64,000 bases of DNA from JAVKSL01 sp050744225 (lineage in GTDB: Bacteria; Actinomycetota; Acidimicrobiia; Acidimicrobiales; JAJPHD01), in the NCBI GenBank assembly GCA_050744225.1, contig JBOGGT010000134.1, forward strand, positions 1-64,000. The letters are read 5' to 3'. Shown piece after piece: positions 8,206 through 15,357 of the stretch. Positions within the stretch are counted from its first letter, which is position 1. Every line of letters begins with the position of its first letter. A model generated the notes under the pieces. It was not told where the DNA came from, searched no databases, and saw nothing but the letters and a program-made list of their open reading frames with translations. Made by a program: the position numbers and the translations under genes.

Positions 8206-8531
8206 GCCAAATTATTCAAAAAGGGTACCGCTGCAGGGCCTGCGGGAACCGAACCCGCTTCGACGTGACCGTCACCAGCCGGATCCGGGCGTTCTACCAC
8301 TACAGCCTGGGTGGCGAGCTGGCGCTCGAGGACCCCGAGGTGCTGGCCGAGACCGTCGAGTCGGTGGTCTGCCGGTGGTGCGGAAACGGATCCGCGGTAG
8401 AAGCCCTCTCAGGCGATGCTGACCGCGTGGACCTCGGAGATGCCGGCTTCGGCGGCGATGCGGCTCCGGACCTCGGGGCCGACGGCCGCGTCGGTGGTGA
8501 GCACCATGAGAGCGGTGCTGCCGTCGGATGA
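8202..8531 (+). CDS. Small zinc-ribbon-like protein overlapping serA
   Basis: A 109-residue frame with two CxxC knuckles, YRCRACGN near residue 10 and VVCRWCGN near residue 57, separated by about 45 residues (RAFYHYSLGGELALEDPEVLA). This is the pattern of a zinc ribbon. It starts at an ATG that overlaps the preceding gene (ATGA). The credible part ends near VEALSG (about 8413); from there the frame runs 120 bp antisense into the 3' end of serA with unusual composition, so the natural stop may have been lost. Function is unknown. Confidence 0.6.
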   Translation: MSQIIQKGYRCRACGNRTRFDVTVTSRIRAFYHYSLGGELALEDPEVLAETVESVVCRWCGNGSAVEALSGDADRVDLGDAGFGGDAAPDLGADGRVGGEHHESGAAVG

Positions 8532-9977
8532 CGGGTCCACGGCCATGTTGGCGATGTTGAGCCCCGCGTCGCCCAGCGCAGTCCCGATCAGGCCCACCTT
8601 GCCCGGGCGGTCCTCGTAGACCACCACCAGCATGTGGGCAGCCGGGCGCACCTCCACCATGTGGTCGTCCACCATCACGATTCGGGGCTCTGAGGCCAAG
8701 CCCGCCAGGGTCCCCGCCACCGAGTGGCCTCCGCCCCGCAGGGTGATCTGGTTGACGTAGTGGCGGGTGGTGGAGGTGGTGGTCTCTCTGATCTCCAGGC
8801 CCCGCTCCGCGGCCAGCTGGGGGGCGTTGACGTAGCTGACCGGCTCCTCGGTGCCGGCGCCGAAGAGTCCCTTGAGCACCGACAGGGTGAGGATGCGGGT
8901 GTCCACGGATGCCAGGCCCCCCTGGTACTCGATCCCAAGGCCCTCGGGCAGGCCGGCGCACACCGACGCCAGGAACCGCCCGAGCCGCTCTGCCAGCGGG
9001 AGGAACGGCCGCACGGTCTCGGACGCCTCCGCCGCGGCCACGTTGACCGCGAAGGGCACGAACTCCCCCGCCAGCGCCAAGTTGACCTGCTCGGCGATTG
9101 TGACCCCCGCCTTGTCCTGCGCCTCGATGGTGCTGGCGCCCAGGTGCGGGGTGACCACCACCGAGTCCAGCTCGAACAGCGGCGACTCGGTGGTCGGCTC
9201 GGCGGCGAACACGTCCAGGCCGGCCCCTCCGACGCGACCGTCGCGGATTGCCTCGGCCAGCGCGGCCTCGTCCACGATGCCGCCGCGGGCGGTGTTTATG
9301 ATCCTCAGGCCGGGCCGCGCCATCGCCAGCAGCTCCTTGCCGATCAGCCCCAGGGTCTCCTTCGTCTTGGGCAGGTGAACAGTCACAAAGTCCGCCACCT
9401 GGATGAGGTCCTCCAGGTCCATGAGCTCGACGCCCAGCTGCTTGGCCCGCTCGGGGGCGAGGTAGGGGTCGTACGCCACCAGGCGCATCCCGAAGGCGCT
9501 GGCGCGCTGGGCCACCAGCGTTCCCACCCGGCCCAGGCCGACCACCCCGAGGGTCTTGCCGTGAAGCTCGACGCCCTCCCAGCGGGAGCGCTCCCACCGG
9601 CCCGCAACCAGGGCCGCATGCGCCTGGGGGAGGTTGCGGGCCTGAGCCAGCAGCAGGGCCATGGCGTGCTCGGCGGCAGAGAGGATGTTGGACTGGGGCG
9701 CGTTCACCACCATCACACCCCTCTTGGTGGCCGCGCGGACATCGACGTTATCCAGCCCGATCCCGGCCCGGCCCACCACCACCAGGTCGGTCCCAGCGCC
9801 CAGGGTTTCCTCGGTCACCTGGGTGGCGGAGCGGATCACCAGGGCGTGTGCTCCGCTGACCGCCTGGATGAGCTCGCCTGCGGTCAGGCCCAACCGGACG
9901 TCCACCTGGTGCCCAGCCTGAGCCATCGCGGCCAGGCCCTGCTCCGCGAGCTTCTCAGTGACCAAGATCCTGGACAT
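8409..9977 (-). CDS. serA: D-3-phosphoglycerate dehydrogenase
   Basis: Catalyses the first step of serine synthesis, oxidising 3-phosphoglycerate to phosphohydroxypyruvate with NAD. The 522-residue product is the long form. It has a Rossmann domain (GVVGLGRVGTLVAQRA near residue 150), the catalytic Arg region (NTARGGIVDEAAL), the Glu (AAEPTTESPLF) and the His (VTPHLGAST), then an intervening ASB-type domain and a C-terminal ACT domain (VVVYEDRPGKVGLIGTALGDAG), expected to mediate serine feedback. The ATG at 9975-9977 fits the family start MSRILVTEKL; the upstream in-frame extension is leader. The 3' end overlaps the convergent zinc-ribbon frame. Confidence 0.96.
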   Translation of the reverse strand: MSRILVTEKLAEQGLAAMAQAGHQVDVRLGLTAGELIQAVSGAHALVIRSATQVTEETLGAGTDLVVVGRAGIGLDNVDVRAATKRGVMVVNAPQSNILSAAEHAMALLLAQARNLPQAHAALVAGRWERSRWEGVELHGKTLGVVGLGRVGTLVAQRASAFGMRLVAYDPYLAPERAKQLGVELMDLEDLIQVADFVTVHLPKTKETLGLIGKELLAMARPGLRIINTARGGIVDEAALAEAIRDGRVGGAGLDVFAAEPTTESPLFELDSVVVTPHLGASTIEAQDKAGVTIAEQVNLALAGEFVPFAVNVAAAEASETVRPFLPLAERLGRFLASVCAGLPEGLGIEYQGGLASVDTRILTLSVLKGLFGAGTEEPVSYVNAPQLAAERGLEIRETTTSTTRHYVNQITLRGGGHSVAGTLAGLASEPRIVMVDDHMVEVRPAAHMLVVVYEDRPGKVGLIGTALGDAGLNIANMAVDPSSDGSTALMVLTTDAAVGPEVRSRIAAEAGISEVHAVSIA

Positions 9978-10059
9978 GGCCTTTGAGCCTAATGGGGGTT
10001 GGGGGTCTTGGGCAGTGCTCCTTTGGCCGGACCGGCGAGGCGCTCGGGCCTGGTCGCCC

Positions 10060-10107
10060 TTCATGGAGTGATCAGCTGCACTTAACTGCAGCTAATCACT
10101 CCATGAA
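10060..10107. terminator. Long hairpin between the Rpf-like gene and serA
   Basis: Arms of about 21 bp (TCATGGAGTGATCAGCTGCA against its complement, one mismatch) around a 6-base loop (CTTAAC). It sits 26 bp beyond the stop of the leftward Rpf-like gene and upstream of serA. No T run follows, so the terminator role is inferred from position. Confidence 0.6.
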
Positions 10108-10133
10108 AGCGACACGGCCCTGCCCCGACCCGG

Positions 10134-11117
10134 CTAGAGCCCGAGGGCGGCGGCGCAAGCCGGCCACTGGCCCCAGCCGCTTTGGGCCTGGAGCTGCATC
10201 GCGGCTTGGTCCTGGGTGGTCGGGGACGCGTCGCTTGGAAGCCCCGCGTGTCCGAGCCCGGACCAGGTGGAGGCGGAGAACTGGTAAGCCCCGTAGAAGC
10301 CGTTGCCGGTGTCCGCGCCGTAGTCGCCTCCAGACTCGCACTGACGCAGCTCGGCGAAGTCCCCACCGAGGGAACTGTGCGCCACCGGGGGTGGGGTGCT
10401 GGCCAACGCGACCACCCCGGTGGGGGTCGGGTTGCCCTGTGGTGCCGGAGCGCCGGGGGCTACCTCGGCCGCCACCACCGCTGAGGCCATCTGCTGGACC
10501 TGGGAGAGGGTGGCCTCTTCGTTGCTCAGGGTCACCTGCAGGCTCTGGTTCGCGGAGGCCAGGCTGGCTGCCGCGGACTCGGCGCCGCGCAGCTCACTCG
10601 CCAGGGCGGCCTTCTGGGTGGTGTAGGTGGCCTTGGCGGTCACATAGGACTGCTCGGTGGCCTGGACCTGTCCCGCGGTGGCCTGCAGGTCAACCTGGCC
10701 TATCTCGTAGGAGCTGGTGTCGCCGCCCAGGACGTCCAGCACCTGACTCGGCGCCGTTCCGATATCGACGTAAGCGGCGACCGCCTCGCGCTTGAGCTCA
10801 GTCTTCGACTGCGCGATGACCTGCCCGGCCGAGGCCACCATGGCCCGGGCCTTGGCCTTGGCAGCCTCGAGGGTGTTCACCTTCGCCAGAGCATCCTGGT
10901 AGGCCACGTTCAGCTGGTGTACCCGTGCTGAGTCCGCCGTGATCTGGGCCGCCAGTGCCGCCACCCTGCTGCTGCCCGTCTGCGCCGACGCAGCCGGGAT
11001 CGGCAGGACGGTCAGCTGGGTCAGCCCAGCCACCACCAGGACGGCAAGCACCGACAGACGACTCCTGGCGACCCTGCCCCCAGCGCCAGCCCGAGATCTC
11101 CCCCCTGCAAGGTGCAC
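10134..11117 (-). CDS. Secreted Rpf-like (resuscitation-promoting factor) muralytic protein
   Basis: Predicted secreted peptidoglycan hydrolase. After a signal peptide (LSVLAVLVVAGLTQLTVLPI...ASA) comes a coiled-coil domain of about 170 residues (repeated ALAAQITADSARVHQLN-type helices), then a linker and a C-terminal Rpf domain of about 75 residues: LRQCESGGDYGADTGNGFYG, AYQFSASTWSGLG, and W-PACAAALGL. The Glu of CESGGDY is the expected catalytic residue, and two cysteines fit the Rpf disulfide. The start is GTG at 11115-11117 with GAGGG upstream. In actinobacteria such proteins remodel the wall during growth resumption; here the activity is inferred from the domain. Confidence 0.85.
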   Translation of the reverse strand: MHLAGGRSRAGAGGRVARSRLSVLAVLVVAGLTQLTVLPIPAASAQTGSSRVAALAAQITADSARVHQLNVAYQDALAKVNTLEAAKAKARAMVASAGQVIAQSKTELKREAVAAYVDIGTAPSQVLDVLGGDTSSYEIGQVDLQATAGQVQATEQSYVTAKATYTTQKAALASELRGAESAAASLASANQSLQVTLSNEEATLSQVQQMASAVVAAEVAPGAPAPQGNPTPTGVVALASTPPPVAHSSLGGDFAELRQCESGGDYGADTGNGFYGAYQFSASTWSGLGHAGLPSDASPTTQDQAAMQLQAQSGWGQWPACAAALGL

Positions 11118-11243
11118 AACGCCCTCGATGATAGACCCTCTGGGGGATCTTCGCCAAAATTGACCGACTCCGCCCTTTAGCCAGCGGATATACCCGCCGG
11201 ATGGCGGAAAGACCTCGGCGGAAAGACCCCCGCGGAGAGGCCT

Positions 11244-12263
11244 TTAGGCGATGGCCGACGCGAAGGAGAGGTTGAAAGGTGTCGCCCCGGATACCGGGAG
11301 ATGTACCGCCGCTCCGTCCAGCGACACCTGGACATTTCCTGGGTCCCCGAGCCGGACCCAAATCGAGCCCCTTGCCTTGAGGGTCTTGGCGACGCCTGCC
11401 TGAAGGACACCTTGGTAGAGGGTGGTGAAACTGGTCGCACTGGGCTTGGCCTCGACCCAGCATGGCCCGGTGACCATCAGTGCCAGGGTCAACTTCGACG
11501 ACGACACCTGGTACGTCGCGCTCCCCGACCCGGTGGACAGCTGGGTAACAGTGGTCTGGGTGGCGGCGGATGGCGGTGTGGAAGGTACCGAGGTCTGCGA
11601 ACCTGGGCTCTTGGCCGCCAACGAGGCATGGGGGGAATGAACCGAGACGGATGGGGACCCGCTCAGGCCAAACCCGACGCCGAACCCGACCCCAAGCCCG
11701 ATCACAGCCAACCCAGCGGCCACCGCCCCCAACGTCTTGTACCGCCGCCCGCTACTTGACCTCGGCCGGGCGAAGCCGGTCGGGGCTAAGGGCCTCGGGA
11801 CCAGGGGACTCGACGGGCCGGTCGGGCCGATCGGGGCGAGGCGGGGCGGGCTTGTAGCCCCGCCGGACAACGAACCCGCGGGCGGGGGCGGCGCCGAAAC
11901 CGGACCAATCCACACGATGCCAGTGTCGGCTAGCGGTAACCGCGACGCCAGCACCGCTGGTCTTGGGGCCGGAACCTGGCGACCCGCCACGAGGCCCGAC
12001 TCAGCGCCCCTCCCGAACAAGTGTGCCCCTTCGGCCGGGTCCTGCGATTCCGGGTCCTGCGATTCCGGGTCCTGCGATTCGAGGGCTTCGACCGGCGGCA
12101 CCACACCGTCCTTGCTGCGCTCCGCCATGCTCGCCAGCACCGCCATCGTCGCCCCGTGACTGTTCACGGACCCTCCCACCCGGCGCCAGGGCCGGCGCAC
12201 CAGGAGCGCTGGCACGCCGAAGACCACCACCACCAAGGCGACGATGATAAAAAAGCTCGCCAT
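11244..12263 (-). CDS. Membrane protein with C-terminal DUF4115 (RodZ-C-like) domain
   Basis: A 339-residue protein with one N-terminal membrane helix (FFIIVALVVVVFGVPALLV), a long proline-rich region, a second hydrophobic helix near residue 185 (LGAVAAGLAVIGLGVGFGVG) and a C-terminal domain GPCWVEAK...TLYQGVLQAG...KARGSIWVRLGDPGNVQVSLDG that matches DUF4115, the extracellular domain of RodZ. Classical RodZ has an N-terminal HTH, which is absent. A three-copy ESQDP repeat (DNA at 12037-12081) sits in the linker. A cell-shape or envelope role is an inference from the domain. Confidence 0.7.
   Translation of the reverse strand: MASFFIIVALVVVVFGVPALLVRRPWRRVGGSVNSHGATMAVLASMAERSKDGVVPPVEALESQDPESQDPESQDPAEGAHLFGRGAESGLVAGRQVPAPRPAVLASRLPLADTGIVWIGPVSAPPPPAGSLSGGATSPPRLAPIGPTGPSSPLVPRPLAPTGFARPRSSSGRRYKTLGAVAAGLAVIGLGVGFGVGFGLSGSPSVSVHSPHASLAAKSPGSQTSVPSTPPSAATQTTVTQLSTGSGSATYQVSSSKLTLALMVTGPCWVEAKPSATSFTTLYQGVLQAGVAKTLKARGSIWVRLGDPGNVQVSLDGAAVHLPVSGATPFNLSFASAIA
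12037..12081. repeat. 15-bp tandem repeat, 3 copies
   Basis: Unit GGGTCCTGCGATTCC, three copies, encoding ESQDP three times on the minus strand within the DUF4115 gene. Confidence 0.95.
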
Positions 12264-12347
12264 CCTTCGCTAAGCCTCTCTTCTGCTCCTCACTTCTGAG
12301 CTGTACCTACCCATTCAAGCGAACTTTGGACCTCTTTTGTCGTCGCC

Positions 12348-12381
12348 CAACAGACCCTGGGCCCCAACAGACCCTGGGCCC
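12348..12381. repeat. 17-bp tandem repeat, 2 copies, intergenic
   Basis: Unit CAACAGACCCTGGGCCC, two exact copies, just beyond the rmlC stop. Confidence 0.95.
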
Positions 12382-12391
12382 CGACAGGCTC

Positions 12392-12943
12392 CTAGGTCCG
12401 CAGGCCACACACGGGGCGTCGCCCCGCCGGGATAGACCCCCGAGCCGGGTTGGCCCGGTCCCGCGCCGAGACTACCGGGGCACTCACCCCCCAGTCCGCC
12501 CCCACCTCGGGGTCGTCCCAGGCCACACCCAGCTCATCCGCCGGGTTGTAGTAACCGTCGACCAGGTAGGTGAGCGTCATGTCCGTGAGGGCCACGAAAC
12601 CATGGGCCACGCCGGGCGGGATGAACACCCCCAGCTCGTGGATATCGCCGATCTCCACCACCAGCGTGGCACCGTCGGTGGGCGACCCGACCCGCAGGTC
12701 GTGCAGCACCACCCGCGCCCTGCCCCAGGGCACGTACCAGTAATCGGCCTGGTGCAGGTGGTAGTGCAGCCCGACCAGCGCCCCGGCCTCCTTGTCCGAC
12801 CGGCTCGCCTGCACCATCTCCCGGCCCAGCGGGAACCACGACCGGCGGTAGGTCTCCACGAACCGGCCCCGTTCGTCGGCGTGCACGGTGGGAGCGACCA
12901 CCATCACATCGGCAATTACTTCCGAGGCTGTGATGGTCGTCAC
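12392..12943 (-). CDS. rmlC: dTDP-4-dehydrorhamnose 3,5-epimerase family protein
   Basis: Cupin-fold epimerase of the dTDP-L-rhamnose pathway or a related dTDP-sugar pathway. The 183-residue product has the family length. It shows DERGRFVETYRRSWF near the N-terminus, the cupin His motif LVGLHYHLHQADYWYVPWG (near residue 58), RVVLHDLRVGS, and FIPPGVAHGFVAL with the second His. The ATG at 12941-12943 is 11 bp after the PIG-L deacetylase stop (12955). No rmlA, rmlB or rmlD lies nearby, so the exact sugar is uncertain. Confidence 0.88.
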   Translation of the reverse strand: MTTITASEVIADVMVVAPTVHADERGRFVETYRRSWFPLGREMVQASRSDKEAGALVGLHYHLHQADYWYVPWGRARVVLHDLRVGSPTDGATLVVEIGDIHELGVFIPPGVAHGFVALTDMTLTYLVDGYYNPADELGVAWDDPEVGADWGVSAPVVSARDRANPARGSIPAGRRPVCGLRT

Positions 12944-12954
12944 GCCTCCTCACG

Positions 12955-13776
12955 CTAGTCCGAAATTGCGGCCTCCATCAGGGCGATGTAATCCTCCAAC
13001 GCTGCCGCGATAAAAGCCTCTGCGTGCCCCCGCCCCATGAGCCCATGGATCGAGCGCCAGCGGGCCAGACCCAGGGCCGCGCTCACGTCGAAGGCCAGGT
13101 GGGCGGTGACGTGCGCCTCCAGGGCCCGGCGCTTGCGGTCGAGCACCTCCGAGATATCCACTATGCGGTTGGCGGGCAGGGGGGTCCAGGTCTCGTAGCC
13201 CCAGACCTCCAGGTTCCCCGGCGCTCCCGCCCGGGCGAGTGCGGCGCTGAGTGCCCGGTGGTCAGGGTGGTCGTCCAGCCACCAGGGCAGGAACACCACC
13301 TCCGGCGCCAGCTCGGCCACCAGGGAGCTGATCGCCGCCGCCAGCGCCGGCACCTGATCGGTGAGGCCCCCGTCCGCCAGCCCCAAGAAGCGCGGCGAGC
13401 CAGCCCCGATCACCCGGCACGCCGCCTCCGCCTCACCCCTGCGCAGGGCGCCGGTCTCCGCCCTGCTGAGCGCGGACCCACGCGTGGCCTCCCCGTCGGT
13501 GGCGAACACCACCCGCACCTCTGCCCCGGCGTCGGCCAGCAACGCCAGGGTGCCCGCTGCTCCCACGCTCTCGTCGTCGGGGTGCGCCGCCAGCACCAGC
13601 ACCCTGGCGAACGCCGGCCGGCCCACCACCGGCCCGGGTCCGGCCAGCGAACGCAGGCTGAGCAGCACCGGCCAGGCCCCCTCCGGCACCACCGGCTTGG
13701 CCCGTGCGATCGCCCGCGCCACCACCCCCCTGGCGGCAACCGCGGGACGGGAGTGGGCACGGCGGGTGAGGAACAC
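12955..13776 (-). CDS. PIG-L/LmbE-family deacetylase
   Basis: Zinc-dependent N-deacetylase family (the family of mycothiol MshB and GlcNAc-PI deacetylase). Motifs: LAAHPDDESVGAAGTL near residue 67 (metal-binding His and Asp, catalytic Asp) and LPWWLDDHPDHRAL near residue 175 (third metal ligand HPDH). 273 residues, starting with GTG at 13774-13776; N-terminal residues before FARVLVLAAHPDD are basic and poorly conserved. It sits between rmlC and a YbhN-like gene in a leftward run, consistent with envelope glycan or small-thiol metabolism. The substrate cannot be assigned. Confidence 0.85.
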   Translation of the reverse strand: MFLTRRAHSRPAVAARGVVARAIARAKPVVPEGAWPVLLSLRSLAGPGPVVGRPAFARVLVLAAHPDDESVGAAGTLALLADAGAEVRVVFATDGEATRGSALSRAETGALRRGEAEAACRVIGAGSPRFLGLADGGLTDQVPALAAAISSLVAELAPEVVFLPWWLDDHPDHRALSAALARAGAPGNLEVWGYETWTPLPANRIVDISEVLDRKRRALEAHVTAHLAFDVSAALGLARWRSIHGLMGRGHAEAFIAAALEDYIALMEAAISD

Positions 13777-13793
13777 GGGGGAAGATTACTTAA

Positions 13794-14807
13794 TTAATGT
13801 GCCGCAGTGCGCCGGACCGAGCGGGCCACCCCCGCTCCCACCGCCCCCACCGCCAACCACACCAGCTCCCAGGCCAGCTCCCAGGCCCGCCAGGCAACCG
13901 CCAGCACCAGTGCGTCGCCCGCCCCGAAGCGTGACTCCAGGAGCACCACGAACATCGCCTCGCGCACCCCGATGCCCGCCGGGCTGATCGAGAGAACCCC
14001 GACGATTGAGGCGCCTTGCACCGCCCCGGCCAGGAGGAACGCATCGCCGGGGTGGACTGTGACCATCCCCGCGGCCATGAGCACGAAGGCCGCGGTCTTG
14101 GCCGCGGTGCTCACCCCGTAGAGGCCGGCCGAGCGGTACAGGGCGGCCGGCGAGCGCCCCATGCCGGCCAGGGCGGGCGCCCGGGCCATCAGCCGGGGCA
14201 CGACCCGGGGCGCCGCCGCCGACGCCAGCCGCATCCCCCAGGGCAGGGCGACCACCACCGCCGCCCCCGCCAGGCCAACCAGGACCCGGGCCGGCACCGG
14301 CAACAGCCTCGACGGGAGGAACACCCCGGTCACCACCGCCCCCCAGGCCAGTAGCACCCCCAGCTCGATCACGTTGCTGGTGGCCCCCAGCGACCTGGCC
14401 ACCCCGGCCCGCCCGGCCAGCACCTCCCGGGAGACCACCTGGAAGGCGCCGGTGGGCAGGTAGCGCCCGGCCTGAGCCCGCCACCACACCCTCACCGCCA
14501 CCGCCCGGCCGATCACCGCCCCCCAGGCGGCCAGCATCGAGCGCCACCCGAGCGCCAGGAGCAGCCCACTGGCGAGGCTGCACGGGACCGCCAGCACCAG
14601 CCAGCCGGCGTGCAGGGCGACGTGCACCCGCCCCAGCGCCCCGAAGTTGTCATAGGCCGCCCGGGCGAGCAGGCCCGCCACCGCCACCACCAGGACCAGC
14701 CCGGCCACCCGAGCCCAGCGCCCCCTCGCCCCTTTGATTAATCGTCCCCCCTGCCCCCGCGCACCCGCTCCCGCTCCCGCCGGTTCCACCCCGTCGGCGC
14801 CGCTCAC
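13794..14807 (-). CDS. YbhN/UPF0104-like lysylphosphatidylglycerol-synthase-type membrane protein
   Basis: Integral membrane protein of 337 residues with about eight hydrophobic segments. It has the family hallmarks GRYLPTGAFQVVSRE (near residue 115) and ISPAGIGVREA (near residue 275), known from the flippase-like domain of lysyl-PG synthases and from AglD/YbhN. The start GTG (14805-14807) overlaps the flavin-reductase stop in GTGA. Such proteins are linked to lipid or glycolipid handling; the substrate here is unknown. Confidence 0.8.
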   Translation of the reverse strand: MSGADGVEPAGAGAGARGQGGRLIKGARGRWARVAGLVLVVAVAGLLARAAYDNFGALGRVHVALHAGWLVLAVPCSLASGLLLALGWRSMLAAWGAVIGRAVAVRVWWRAQAGRYLPTGAFQVVSREVLAGRAGVARSLGATSNVIELGVLLAWGAVVTGVFLPSRLLPVPARVLVGLAGAAVVVALPWGMRLASAAAPRVVPRLMARAPALAGMGRSPAALYRSAGLYGVSTAAKTAAFVLMAAGMVTVHPGDAFLLAGAVQGASIVGVLSISPAGIGVREAMFVVLLESRFGAGDALVLAVAWRAWELAWELVWLAVGAVGAGVARSVRRTAAH

Positions 14808-15355
14808 GCCTCGAAACGGCCGAACCCGCCGCGGTAGAACACCAGGGGCCCGGCGTGTCGTGCGCCGGTGCCCAGCTCGATGGCCTCACCGACGACCAGC
14901 AGGTGGTCGCCAGCTGGGTGAGTGTGGAGGAGGCGGCATTCGGCCCAGGCCAGCACATCGGCGAGGATCGGGGTGCCCGTCACCCCGGCCGTCCAGCCGA
15001 CGCCAGCGAAACGGTCCGCCCCGGTGGTGGCGAACACCCTGGCCAGGCGCTCCTGGTCGGCGTTCAGCACGTTGACGCAGAAGGTGTTGGCGGCGCTGAT
15101 GTGCGCCCAGGTGGCCGAGCTGCGCGAGGGGGCAAAGGCCACCAGCGCCGGGGTCAGGGAGAGGGCGGCGAAGGCCTGGCAGGTAAACCCCCGGGGCCCT
15201 TCGGGGGTGGCGGTGGTGATCACCGTCACCCCGCTGGCGAAGTGGCCGAGCACCTCGCGGAAGCGGGCCTCATCGGTGGGTTCCCGGTCTGCGGGCTCGT
15301 CGGGCTCGCCCTGCTCGCCCTGCTCGTCGGGCAAGCCGATGTCGAAAGCGCCCAC
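14804..15355 (-). CDS. Flavin reductase-like protein (FMN-binding split barrel)
   Basis: A 183-residue member of the flavin reductase domain family, which reduces FMN/FAD with NAD(P)H for partner monooxygenases or acts as a flavoprotein. Visible: FREVLGHFASGVTVITT, GPRGFTCQAFAALSLTPALV, NTFCVNVL, and HPAGDHLLVVGEAIEL with the conserved GDH. The N-terminus is acidic and made of short EQGE/PDEP repeats that are not part of the family. Start GTG at 15353-15355. It overlaps the next gene (GTGA) and begins 2 bp after the polytopic membrane protein's stop. No monooxygenase partner is adjacent. Confidence 0.85.
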   Translation of the reverse strand: MGAFDIGLPDEQGEQGEPDEPADREPTDEARFREVLGHFASGVTVITTATPEGPRGFTCQAFAALSLTPALVAFAPSRSSATWAHISAANTFCVNVLNADQERLARVFATTGADRFAGVGWTAGVTGTPILADVLAWAECRLLHTHPAGDHLLVVGEAIELGTGARHAGPLVFYRGGFGRFEA

Positions 15356-15357
15356 GG

